A stretch of DNA of 64,000 bases from Rhodococcus jostii NBRC 16295. GTDB taxonomy: Bacteria > Actinomycetota > Actinomycetes > Mycobacteriales > Mycobacteriaceae. The stretch spans positions 26,381-90,380 of the forward strand of contig NZ_BCWY01000036.1 in the NCBI RefSeq assembly GCF_001894825.1, given 5' to 3'. Of the stretch, positions 44,272 through 53,284 are shown in pieces; within the stretch, counting starts at the first letter, position 1; every line of letters starts with the position of its first letter. Both the position numbers and the translations under genes were made by a program. The notes beneath the pieces are model-generated. The model had not been told where the DNA came from. It ran no database searches and saw nothing but the letters and a program-made list of their open reading frames with translations.

Positions 44272-46280
44272 TCCGGGGCCTTCCGCTCGGTGAGTTCGAT
44301 GGCAATGTCCTGGAGTTCGTAGATCCGCAGTCCCGGTTTCCACAACGATGCGTCGGCAGTGACCATCACACCGTCCGGCGACGAGGTGACGGTCTTGATG
44401 TGGACCTCGATTTCGCACGTCCCGTCCGACGGGAGGAATTGGCCGCGGTACTTCCAGGCGAAGGCGATGCCCGGCGGAATCGAGAACACCGGGTCGGTGA
44501 GACCGTCCGCGAGTCCGGAGTCGACGGCCCATTCCTGCATGGCCTGAATCACCGACTCCACCCCGAGCGATCCGGGAATGACGGGGTCGAGGTGGAAGTG
44601 CCGGGTGAAGAACCAGTCGTGCGGATCGATCCGACGCCGGGTGTGCAGGTATCCGTTGCCGAAGGTGCCACCGCCGTCGACGACATCGATCCAGTCGAGC
44701 AGCGCCAGTGTGCGGCGCGAGCAGAGCCGATCGGCCGGGTTCGCGCGTCGCGCGTCCAAGTCGATCCGGCGGACGGTGACGTCGTTCGCGTGAACGTCCA
44801 GCCAGGACGGCCGGTGGCGGCCGGCGTCGAGGCCGGTCTGGTTGGCGAGTGCCTCGTCGCTGAAGTAGCCGAACATCGTCTCGCCCTCGTAGAACGGCTC
44901 GCCGTCCACCGACAGCGTGTAGTCGAAACTCTGCAGCGACGAACCGGGCAGCATTGTCGTCGACAGCAGACGGGATTCCTGCGTGATCGTCCTGTCCCGC
45001 AGGTCCACTCGCCGCAACACGGTGGCGGTGCCCCCGAGATTGCGGAGGCTCTGGGTGGTGTTCGGTTCGGTGAGCGTGGGTCCGAGGTAGTAGCCCATCA
45101 GCAGGGCGGCCTGCAGCGACGTCTCCATGTAGACGAAGTGGGGCATCGATTCGTTCGCACTGTCGGTGTAGTACCAGGAGTCGGCGGGTGAGTCGTACTC
45201 GCTGCGGTACGACACCTGGGTGTCCAGGGTTCCGCGGGCGCCGTCGAACGCGGTGATGCGGTCGACGAGGAGCAACCCGCCCGTGGGCAGTCGGGTGGCC
45301 CGCACACCGGTGTAGTGAGCGAACTCCGGTCCGAGGGCGATGCCCTGTTCTCCGCGGGCGAGGTGGGCCATGTGGAATTCGTTCAGCAGGGCGGTACCGC
45401 CACCGGCATCGATTCGCCCGGTCCACGTGTCGAGGGTGCCGCCCGGGCCCGGGCCGATCACCGAACCGGGGTTCTCCGTGACGGTGACCGTCACCGCGAC
45501 GCTCGGTCCCCCGCCGCCGCACAGCACCTCGGCGGTGACGTGCGGTCGGGGCACCAGATCGATGGTGGTGACGATCAGTTCGAGTTCCGCGCCGGTCGGT
45601 GAGTCGTCCCCGCCGACATCCGCCGCGGCCGACGCGACGAGCCGGGCATCGGCGAAGCACAGGTGCAGCCCGGCGTAGAGGGCGAACACCTCGACCGCCT
45701 GCGTTGCCGCGGCGACGGCGTTGCCGGTATAGGCCGCCCGCAGGTGCCCGAGACCGAGTGTTCCCGCACGGAGCCCGATCTCGGTCACCTCGTCGAGTAC
45801 CAGCGGGGTGTCGCTCGCGAGCCGGATGTCGGGGTTGGCGCCGGGCTGCCGGTAGGCGTTCCCGAGGACGGCGGACACCTCACCCCGAGACAGTGCCTCG
45901 AGCGCGCCGCGGTCGAGGCGATCGACGGTGGTGCGGGCCGGGGGTTTGAACGCACCTTCCGGCGCCGGCGTCGTCACCGCGTCGAGCCGTGCAGGTGACA
46001 ACGCCTGCACGGTGACCACGCCGGTGTCGAATGCCTGCCGGAAGATGCGGCGCTGCAGGGCGACCTGCGCCGAGAGGGCGGCGCGATGGGCCGTAGCGAT
46101 GCCCGCCCGCAACTCGGCCAGCGGCGTCACGGTCGACGCGGGACCGGTCGGCTGGGACGGCGCCCGCCGGGCGACCGGTGTCGGTAGAGTGCCCGAGCCG
46201 GGTGACGCGACGGCAACGGGATCGAACGGTGTCCCCTCGAAGCCGAGGGCATCGGGGCTGGTCGTCGGCACGGTACTCAT
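44268..46280 (-). CDS. FabA-like multi-hotdog dehydratase (PfaC DH part)
   Basis: A 670-residue protein. After a 110-residue Pro/Thr-rich linker, a first FabA-like unit starts with LSRGEVSAVLGNAY (about residue 135) and a second with EFAHYTGVRATRLPTGGLLLVDRIT (about residue 320), ending in the canonical HFHLDPVIPGSLGVESVIQAM block with catalytic His at about 563 and Glu at about 575. These resemble the tandem DH domains of PfaC, but the KS and chain-length-factor domains that normally precede them are missing. The ATG at 46280 overlaps the synthase stop. It should dehydrate (and perhaps isomerise) beta-hydroxyacyl-ACP. Confidence 0.8.
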   Translation of the reverse strand: MSTVPTTSPDALGFEGTPFDPVAVASPGSGTLPTPVARRAPSQPTGPASTVTPLAELRAGIATAHRAALSAQVALQRRIFRQAFDTGVVTVQALSPARLDAVTTPAPEGAFKPPARTTVDRLDRGALEALSRGEVSAVLGNAYRQPGANPDIRLASDTPLVLDEVTEIGLRAGTLGLGHLRAAYTGNAVAAATQAVEVFALYAGLHLCFADARLVASAAADVGGDDSPTGAELELIVTTIDLVPRPHVTAEVLCGGGGPSVAVTVTVTENPGSVIGPGPGGTLDTWTGRIDAGGGTALLNEFHMAHLARGEQGIALGPEFAHYTGVRATRLPTGGLLLVDRITAFDGARGTLDTQVSYRSEYDSPADSWYYTDSANESMPHFVYMETSLQAALLMGYYLGPTLTEPNTTQSLRNLGGTATVLRRVDLRDRTITQESRLLSTTMLPGSSLQSFDYTLSVDGEPFYEGETMFGYFSDEALANQTGLDAGRHRPSWLDVHANDVTVRRIDLDARRANPADRLCSRRTLALLDWIDVVDGGGTFGNGYLHTRRRIDPHDWFFTRHFHLDPVIPGSLGVESVIQAMQEWAVDSGLADGLTDPVFSIPPGIAFAWKYRGQFLPSDGTCEIEVHIKTVTSSPDGVMVTADASLWKPGLRIYELQDIAIELTERKAPE

Positions 46281-49200
46281 ACGTTCCACTGCCTCACTGA
46301 TTCACGGAACTTCTCGGACAGGTCGGGGGTGGTGACCACGGTGACGTCGGTGAAACGCTGGAGCACCCTGCCGTCGAGTCCGACGGCACAGGCATCCACC
46401 AGCGACTCGGCCGCGCCGGTGCGGGCGTTGTCGACGACGAGAACGAAGGGTTTGCCGTCGGGGAGGGTGTCGAAGTAGTCGATTCGGCCCACTCCCAAGG
46501 GCAGGCAGGCCGAGCCGAGGAGGCGGTGACCGAGGACGGGTGGGCCCTGCAGGATCACGTCCGCGAGAACGGGATTGTGCAGCACCCCGCCGAACGCTCC
46601 CAGCGCGACAGGGGCGCCGGACAGGGCACATTCGAGCACCAGCGAGTCGGTGTCGTCGCGGAGGATGCGCCGCATCCCCTGCAACGGCGGGGCATGAAAC
46701 TGGGTGGCGTCCCGGTAGAGGGTGCCGGCGTCCGGACCCGTGGCCGGCCAGGTGACCGGCACGGACGGTGCCGCATCCGGGGAGGGTGCGAGCTGGAACG
46801 TCGCGGCGTAATGGGGCATCCGCTTGCCCCCACCCGATCCGGACACTCGCACCTGCACGACCGTGCTGTCGGAGGCCTCGTGCACGGTCTCGATCGAGAC
46901 ATCTCCGACCGGGTGGTCGAACACGATTCCCTTCTGGACCCGGAAGTCGCGGACCGAGACGACGCAGAGTCCCGGATGTGCCCGCTCGACGACGTTGATC
47001 ATGCCGCCGAGTCCGAAGGTGGCAGGGAGGACCGCGTGTTCGCCGATCCGGTGCGCCGAGATGACACGGTGGTCACCCAGATCGGTGAGGCTGCGGCGCA
47101 CTATGGTGTCGGACTGGGCAGGTCTGCCGTTCTCCGCCAGCGACTCCGCCTCTCCGACGAGTACGACGACGTCGTCACGGCGCGCCTCGGTGAACTGTTG
47201 CGTAAACGCACGGGCACCGACACGCGGGTCCAGAAGCGCCACTCCCCTGTCGAGGAAGTACCCGCGGAGTTCGGGAGTGACCATGCCACCGTCCCAGGCG
47301 CCCCAGTCGATCGCCGTCACGTGGTGGTCGGGACTCCGATGCTTCCAGGTCGCGGCGAACCGGCCGAGCGCCTCGTTCGCCGCCGCGTAGTCGGACTGAC
47401 CGGAATTGCCGTACAGGCCGGCAACCGAGGTGAAGAACACCAGGTGTCGCAGGGGTGACTCGTCATCGCCGCCCTCGAGGGCGGCGAGTACTGCTGCGAG
47501 GCCACCGATCTTCGGATCGAGCACCCGGTCGATGTCCGCGCTGGTCTTGGACGCGATCAACGCGTCCGCGAGGACACCCGCCCCGTGCACGACCGCCGTG
47601 ATCGTGGCGCGGTGGTCGCCGAGCGCGGCACGAATTCCCTCGGCATCGGTCACGTCCGCCGCGAGGTACACCGCACGGTCGCCGAGATCGGTCAGGGTCT
47701 CGCGGATTTCCCGGGTCGCGAGGATCCCGGAGCAGGCGCGAGCGATTTCTCGTGGGGTGGCCCCGGTCCCGGCGAGTGCGGCAATGGCGGCTCCCCGGAG
47801 GTCGTCGGGACCGACGTTCTGCGCCCAACCGGGTTCGGCCACCAGTTCGGTCCGTCCGATCAGAACGAAACGCGCGTCGCAGTGGTGTGCGAGGTCGCGC
47901 ACACAGAGCGCGGTGACGCCCCGTGCCCCGCCGGTGACGAGGACGACATCGTCCGACGTGAGCGTCGATGCGTCGATCGGGGTGTCCAACCGCACCGTAG
48001 TCCGGGTCCCGGATGGTGCGTGGATCCCGGGCACCACCGTGTGCCGGTCGCCGAGTTCCCCTACGCCCACTTCGGGGGTGTCGACGGCACCGTCGTGGAG
48101 TTCGTCGAGGACGGCATCCGCGAACCGTTCCGGATCGACCGACGGGTGGACGTCGACGGCGCGGCAGAACAGCGTGGGGTGCTCCACGGAAAGGGTCTTG
48201 ACCACACCTCCGACGCCGCCGACGAGCGCCTCGACGGGGTCGCCGTCTCCGACGAATCCGAGGGCGCCGTCGATCCGGGTGACCGTGACGAACGCTGCGC
48301 GCGTGCCGTTCCGAGCGATGTCGAAGAGGCGGGTGTGGGCGTGTTTCGCGACGAGGATCGTGGTGGCCAGTGCTCGTTGCGCGGTGGTCCACTCGGCGCA
48401 CGTGCCGACAACAACCACGCACAGGTCGATCGGCGCGGTGAACTCGGCAGCCAGCGTGGCCTCGATCTCGTCGAGTGTGCCGGTCGGGAGGATGCGGCGG
48501 ATCGTCCCGCCGCGCCCGGTCAGGGCACGATCCAGTGCATCGGCGTCGTCAGCGGATGTCGTTCCGAGTTCTACAATCACCGCCTCGCCGCCGGTGCGGA
48601 ACGCGTCGTCCCGCAGGTCGATGGCGGGCAGTGCGACGAGTTCGACGAGATGCCGCGGCGCGATGGCCGCGGCCTCAGCTTTTGGGTGGACATCACTCCC
48701 CTCGGCGAGGATGTCGACGATCTGGTCGAGTGTGCGCAGGGTGCCGAGTTGCTCGGGACCGAGACTCGGCAAGTGCGGGAACCGCTCCTGCACCGCACCG
48801 AGCACCTGCACCCGCTTGATCGAGTCGACACCCAGATCCGCCTCGAGATCCATCGACGGATCCACCATCTCCACCGGATACCCGGTCTTGTCCGCCACCA
48901 CCTCCTGCAGCGCCATCCGCAGAGCGTCGGCGCCTACGGCGGCGGAACGCTGATCATGCTGCGCGGCTGAGGTATCCGCGCTCGTCACCGGTTCCGCATC
49001 CGCGGCCGATGTTTCTGCGAGGAGGTCGACGATCTGGTCCAGCGTCCGCAGGGTGCCGAGTTGCTCGGGACCGAGACTCGGCAAGTGCGGGAACCGCTCC
49101 TGCACCGCACCGAGCACCTGCACCCGCTTGATCGAGTCGACACCCAGATCCGCCTCGAGATCCATCGACGGATCCACCATCTCCACCGGATACCCGGTCT

Positions 49201-52200
49201 TGTCCGCCACCACCTCCTGCAGCGCCATCCGCAGGGCGTCTGCGCCTACGCCGGCGGAACTCTGATCATGCTGCGGCGTGGTCACGGCCGCAACCGCAGC
49301 GGGTTCGGGAGCCGCGCTCGCCTGGGCAGGTGCGGCGGGGGCGAGAGTTCGCATGGGCTCCGGGTCCTGGCGCTGCGGCAGTGCGGGAAGGTGGTCGACC
49401 CGCGCGGACACCGCGACCCGTGCGACGGGCGCGGCCCCGACGTCGAGGTCGGCGAGCTGTCCGAGGACCTCGGTCGCCCGGGCATGCGAGTGACTGATCG
49501 CCACACCGTGGTCCTTCACCGCCTCGATCGCGCGGACCATTCCGTCGTCGAGGGTGCCCGCACCGAGGGCGCGGGCCAGTTCCCGGGCCATGTCGAGCTG
49601 CCCGTCGAGGTAGTCGTTGTGCGTCGCAAGATGCTGCGACAGAGCGGTGTCGAGGCCTGGTGCAGACCCCGTGGACGGGTGGGACATGGCGTTCTCCCTT
49701 GCTGGGACGACTGGGGACGGTGCGGCGGCGGCCGGCGCCGACACCGCCGGGGTGGCGGCGACCGGCGCTACCGGCTGCGGCGCGGCCCCGGCATCCGGGG
49801 ACACGCGGTAGCCGTCCGCCAGAGCGTCGGCGTAGGCCCGGCGCCGCGAGTCGGGGACATACTCGGGGGCCGAGAGCGTCACGCTCATGCCGCCGCGTGC
49901 GGGCGCGGCCGGTGCGATGTCCTGGTAGCGGTTGATGCCGTGCAGTTCGACTCCGAGCACCGCGAGCTGGACTGCGGCCCGCGTGAACGTGAGGTCACCG
50001 TCTCCGAGCGGTCCGGCATCGGTGGGGATGGCGATCACGTCGTCACCGAGAGTGCGACGCACCAGGGACGTGAGAACCTGCTTGGGACCGAACTCCACGA
50101 ACACCGTGCAGCCCGCGGCGCGCATGCTCTCGACGGCGCCGACGAATTCGACCGGTTGCAGGAGTTGGCCGACCAGGGTCTTGCGGTTGGCGTCGACGTC
50201 CGCGCCGTACCCCGCACCGGGTGAGTTAGCGTACACCGGCGCGTCCGGTTCCCCGATCCGCACCGATTCGACGGCGGGACCGAAGGCGTCGACCGCGTGC
50301 CCGACGTACGGCGTGTGGAACGCCGCCGCGACCGGCAGATCCCGGGTGGCGAACCCGCTTTCGGCACACTTGTCTGCGACGGTCGAGACGGCGTCCGCTC
50401 CGCCGCCGACGACGATCTGGTCGGGCGCGTTGTGGTTGCACACCCACACGTCCTCGACCTCGGCAATCAGGGCGTCGACCTCGGCGCGGGTCGCTGCGAC
50501 GGCGAGCATCGTGCCTGTCTCCGCGCCGGATTCCGGGGCCATGGCCTGGCCGCGAGCGCGCGCCAGGGTGAAGAAGTCGGCTGCGTCGACGGCCCCCGAC
50601 GCCCACAGAGCCGTGAGCTCACCGAAGCTGTGACCGAGGTAGCCGTCGGCGCGGAACCCGAGTTCGGTGAGGGCCCGGAACTGGCCGGCGGACAGCGCTC
50701 CGATGGCCGGTTGCGCGTACTCGGTGCGACGCAGCGTGAGGTCCTGCTCGGCGCGGGCGGCGTCGTCGAATGCGGGCGGCGGGAACACGATCGACGCGAG
50801 GCGGCGCGGTTCACCGGCGAAGGCTGCATTCGCGAGGTCGAACGTCTCGGCGACCACGGGGTTGCTCAGCGCCACGGCCGATCCCATGTCGACGTACTGG
50901 CTGCCCTGCCCCGAGAAGAGCGCACCGATCCGGAGGTCGACCGGCGCCGCGGACCGAAAGTAGATGCCCTCGGGGTGATTCCACTGCTCGGCCGAAGAAT
51001 TCTGGGTGAGCTGTTCGACAGCGAGCGCGCGCAGATGTTCCTCGTTCTCGGCGTCCACCGACACGAATCCGATACGCGTGTGATCCTCCGGGACGGCGCC
51101 GCCGTCCGACGAGGGTTCCGTCCGCACCAGCTCGACGAGACCGGCGACGTCCGGGGCGTGCCAGAGATGGGCGGTCGGGGTGCCGTGCAGGGTACGGAGC
51201 TGTGGCCGCGAGGCCACGTGCTCTTCGAGCACGATGTGGAAGTTTGTGCCGCCGAAGCCCATCGCCGAGGCCGCGGCGCGGCGGACCGGACGCTCGGGAT
51301 CGCGGATCCAGGGACGGGTGCGGGTGTTGATGTAGTACGGCGCGTCCGCCGACCCGATCGCGGGATGGGGCTGGTCGACGTTGATCGTGCCGGGCAGCAC
51401 GCGGTGGTGGAGACCGAGGGCGAGCTTCATGACGCTGGCGGTACCCGCTGCCCCCTTGGTGTGCCCGATCTGCGATTTGACGCTGCCGAGTGCCGCGAAC
51501 CGGGTCTCGGTGGTGGCGTCCGCGAGCAGGCCGCCCAGGGCCGAGAGTTCGGTGCGGTCACCGACGGCCGTTCCCGTCGCGTGGGCCTCGAACAGCTCCA
51601 CCGAGGCAGGTGAGCACTCCGCGTCCGCGTAGGCGCGGTCGAGCGCGATCCGCTGACCTTCCGCGCGGGGGGCGTAGATGCTCTTCGAGCGGCCGTCGCT
51701 CGAGGAGCCGAGACCCTTGATCACGGCGTAGATGCGGTTGCCGTCGCGCTCGGCGTCCTCGAGTCGGCGCAGGGCGAGCATGCTGATGCCCTCACCGAGC
51801 AAAGTTCCGTTCGCCTGATCCGAGAACGGACTGATCCGGCCGGTCGGCGACAGTGCCCCCACCTTGCTGAAGCACATGTAGATGAAGATCGAGTTCTCGG
51901 TGTCCACGCCGCCGGTGATCATCGTGTCGGCGCGACCGTCGAGCAGCTCGGCCACCGCGGTCCGCATCGCTGCCAGCGACGCCGCGCAGGCGGCGTCGAC
52001 CGTGCAGTTGATTCCGCCGAGCCCGAAGCGGTTGGCGATCCGTCCCGCGACGACGTTCGCGAGCAGGCCCGGGAACGAGTTCTCCTCCCACGGCGCGAAC
52101 GCGGTCACGAACTTGTCGGCGATGGCGTCCGCGTCGGCATCGGACAGTCCGCAGCTGCGCGCCGCCTCCTTCAGCACCGGCGTCGACAGGCGCGCCGCGA

Positions 52201-52648
52201 GCGGATGCATCAGCGGCACCGGGCCGGTCGTGCCGAGGACCACACCGGTCCGGCTCGGGTCGTACCACGGCGAATCCTGCGCGCCGGCGTCGGCCAGGAG
52301 GTCGCGTGCCACCCCGAGGGACAGGGTCTGCATGGTGGACGTGACCTCGAGCTGGTTCGGGGGCAGACCGAACTCGAGCGGATCGAAGTCGACGTCGGGA
52401 AGGAACGCACCGCGCCTCGAGTACGTCTTGTCGGGTGCGTCTCGATTCTCGTCGTAGTAGTCCTCGAGGCTCCAGCGTGATGCCGGCACGTCCTCGGTGC
52501 AGTCGACACCGTCGACGATGTTCTGCCAGTACTCCCGGTGGTTGCGGGCTTTGGGGAAGAGTCCGGACATACCGACGATGGCGATCGGGTTGCGGGCCAG
52601 TCGTCGGTCGTCCAGGCGATCGGATCTCACGGGCGATGCGGTGGTCAC
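46277..52648 (-). CDS. Iterative type I synthase KS-AT-ACP-ACP-KR-DH (PfaA-like)
   Basis: A 2123-residue multidomain enzyme. KS (about residues 20-460): catalytic Cys in VDAACAAS, His in EAHATGT and GHTKGAAG. AT (about 550-860): GHSFGE nucleophile and AAAFHTPYV, as in PfaA malonyl transferases. After an Ala/Pro linker come two ACPs (about 1140-1215 and 1243-1320), each with LGVDSIKR. KR (about 1560-1790): VTGGARGVT and YAAANEA. The C-terminal region (about 1850-2100) has a DH-like HRIGEHAVLP. This is the PUFA-synthase PfaA order. GTG 52648 with AGAGGA six bases upstream. The core of a nine-gene cluster; the product is unknown. Confidence 0.88.
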   Translation of the reverse strand: MTTASPVRSDRLDDRRLARNPIAIVGMSGLFPKARNHREYWQNIVDGVDCTEDVPASRWSLEDYYDENRDAPDKTYSRRGAFLPDVDFDPLEFGLPPNQLEVTSTMQTLSLGVARDLLADAGAQDSPWYDPSRTGVVLGTTGPVPLMHPLAARLSTPVLKEAARSCGLSDADADAIADKFVTAFAPWEENSFPGLLANVVAGRIANRFGLGGINCTVDAACAASLAAMRTAVAELLDGRADTMITGGVDTENSIFIYMCFSKVGALSPTGRISPFSDQANGTLLGEGISMLALRRLEDAERDGNRIYAVIKGLGSSSDGRSKSIYAPRAEGQRIALDRAYADAECSPASVELFEAHATGTAVGDRTELSALGGLLADATTETRFAALGSVKSQIGHTKGAAGTASVMKLALGLHHRVLPGTINVDQPHPAIGSADAPYYINTRTRPWIRDPERPVRRAAASAMGFGGTNFHIVLEEHVASRPQLRTLHGTPTAHLWHAPDVAGLVELVRTEPSSDGGAVPEDHTRIGFVSVDAENEEHLRALAVEQLTQNSSAEQWNHPEGIYFRSAAPVDLRIGALFSGQGSQYVDMGSAVALSNPVVAETFDLANAAFAGEPRRLASIVFPPPAFDDAARAEQDLTLRRTEYAQPAIGALSAGQFRALTELGFRADGYLGHSFGELTALWASGAVDAADFFTLARARGQAMAPESGAETGTMLAVAATRAEVDALIAEVEDVWVCNHNAPDQIVVGGGADAVSTVADKCAESGFATRDLPVAAAFHTPYVGHAVDAFGPAVESVRIGEPDAPVYANSPGAGYGADVDANRKTLVGQLLQPVEFVGAVESMRAAGCTVFVEFGPKQVLTSLVRRTLGDDVIAIPTDAGPLGDGDLTFTRAAVQLAVLGVELHGINRYQDIAPAAPARGGMSVTLSAPEYVPDSRRRAYADALADGYRVSPDAGAAPQPVAPVAATPAVSAPAAAAPSPVVPARENAMSHPSTGSAPGLDTALSQHLATHNDYLDGQLDMARELARALGAGTLDDGMVRAIEAVKDHGVAISHSHARATEVLGQLADLDVGAAPVARVAVSARVDHLPALPQRQDPEPMRTLAPAAPAQASAAPEPAAVAAVTTPQHDQSSAGVGADALRMALQEVVADKTGYPVEMVDPSMDLEADLGVDSIKRVQVLGAVQERFPHLPSLGPEQLGTLRTLDQIVDLLAETSAADAEPVTSADTSAAQHDQRSAAVGADALRMALQEVVADKTGYPVEMVDPSMDLEADLGVDSIKRVQVLGAVQERFPHLPSLGPEQLGTLRTLDQIVDILAEGSDVHPKAEAAAIAPRHLVELVALPAIDLRDDAFRTGGEAVIVELGTTSADDADALDRALTGRGGTIRRILPTGTLDEIEATLAAEFTAPIDLCVVVVGTCAEWTTAQRALATTILVAKHAHTRLFDIARNGTRAAFVTVTRIDGALGFVGDGDPVEALVGGVGGVVKTLSVEHPTLFCRAVDVHPSVDPERFADAVLDELHDGAVDTPEVGVGELGDRHTVVPGIHAPSGTRTTVRLDTPIDASTLTSDDVVLVTGGARGVTALCVRDLAHHCDARFVLIGRTELVAEPGWAQNVGPDDLRGAAIAALAGTGATPREIARACSGILATREIRETLTDLGDRAVYLAADVTDAEGIRAALGDHRATITAVVHGAGVLADALIASKTSADIDRVLDPKIGGLAAVLAALEGGDDESPLRHLVFFTSVAGLYGNSGQSDYAAANEALGRFAATWKHRSPDHHVTAIDWGAWDGGMVTPELRGYFLDRGVALLDPRVGARAFTQQFTEARRDDVVVLVGEAESLAENGRPAQSDTIVRRSLTDLGDHRVISAHRIGEHAVLPATFGLGGMINVVERAHPGLCVVSVRDFRVQKGIVFDHPVGDVSIETVHEASDSTVVQVRVSGSGGGKRMPHYAATFQLAPSPDAAPSVPVTWPATGPDAGTLYRDATQFHAPPLQGMRRILRDDTDSLVLECALSGAPVALGAFGGVLHNPVLADVILQGPPVLGHRLLGSACLPLGVGRIDYFDTLPDGKPFVLVVDNARTGAAESLVDACAVGLDGRVLQRFTDVTVVTTPDLSEKFRESVRQWNV
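48716..49247. repeat. Tandem duplication of the ACP coding segment, 312-bp period
   Basis: The stretch at about 48741-48930 recurs 312 bp later (about 49053-49242). About 200 bp look identical at DNA level: even the shadow frames match for 65 codons, including the DSIKR region. The linkers between differ. This points to recent duplication or gene conversion of ACP domains within the synthase gene. Confidence 0.8.
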
Positions 52649-52678
52649 GATGTTCCTCTCGGATGAAGGCGGGGTCGC

Positions 52679-53284
52679 TCAGGCGGCGAGGGTGGTGGCG
52701 GAGGCCCGGGACACCAGATCCGCGGCCGCGGCCGCGAAGGATCGGTGGCCTTCCGGGCTCGGATGCAGCCCGTCGGACGTCCACATGTCGTCGCGGCCCC
52801 ATTCGGTGCCAGCTCTCAGGTCGATCAGGAGGCTGCCCGTGTCTGTGACGACGTCGACGAGAACGTCGTTGGCCTCGGCGAACCGCTCGCGCAGCAGAGA
52901 CTTGAAGCCGTCCGGAACGGGAAGCCTCGCAGGGATATCCGGGTAGGTCGCGGTGAACACCGTGGCACCCGAGCCCCGCAGGTCCCCGAAGATCGTTCGC
53001 AGGTTGCGGGCGAAGCGGTCGGGCGCGTAGTCGCTGACGAGATCGTTGACGCCCACGACCACCCCGACCAGCGGTGCCCGTGAACCGAGCGCCGACGCCA
53101 GCTGGGTCTCGACGACATCGCCCGTCGTGGCGCCGTGGGTACCGAGGTTGCGAACCCTGCTGCTGCGCAGACCGATCTGTCCTGCGAACCGCGGCACCCA
53201 GCCCCGGTAACCGCCGTCCTGAACCGGGTCGCCCCTCCCCTCGACGAAACTGTCGCCGAGGACGGTCAAGCCCTGCCCCGTCAT
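52679..53284 (-). CDS. SGNH/GDSL hydrolase
   Basis: A 201-residue cytoplasmic SGNH hydrolase: block I LTVLGDSFVEGRGD (GDSF in place of GDSL), block III VVVGVNDLVSD (G-x-N-D) and block V DGLHPSPEGH with the Asp-His pair. Such enzymes hydrolyse esters and thioesters. In this cluster it may release the finished chain from the ACP or edit it, since no thioesterase domain is present in the synthase (inference). The ATG at 53284 overlaps the FAD oxidoreductase stop (ATGA); 30 bp separate it from the synthase gene. Confidence 0.83.
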   Translation of the reverse strand: MTGQGLTVLGDSFVEGRGDPVQDGGYRGWVPRFAGQIGLRSSRVRNLGTHGATTGDVVETQLASALGSRAPLVGVVVGVNDLVSDYAPDRFARNLRTIFGDLRGSGATVFTATYPDIPARLPVPDGFKSLLRERFAEANDVLVDVVTDTGSLLIDLRAGTEWGRDDMWTSDGLHPSPEGHRSFAAAAADLVSRASATTLAA

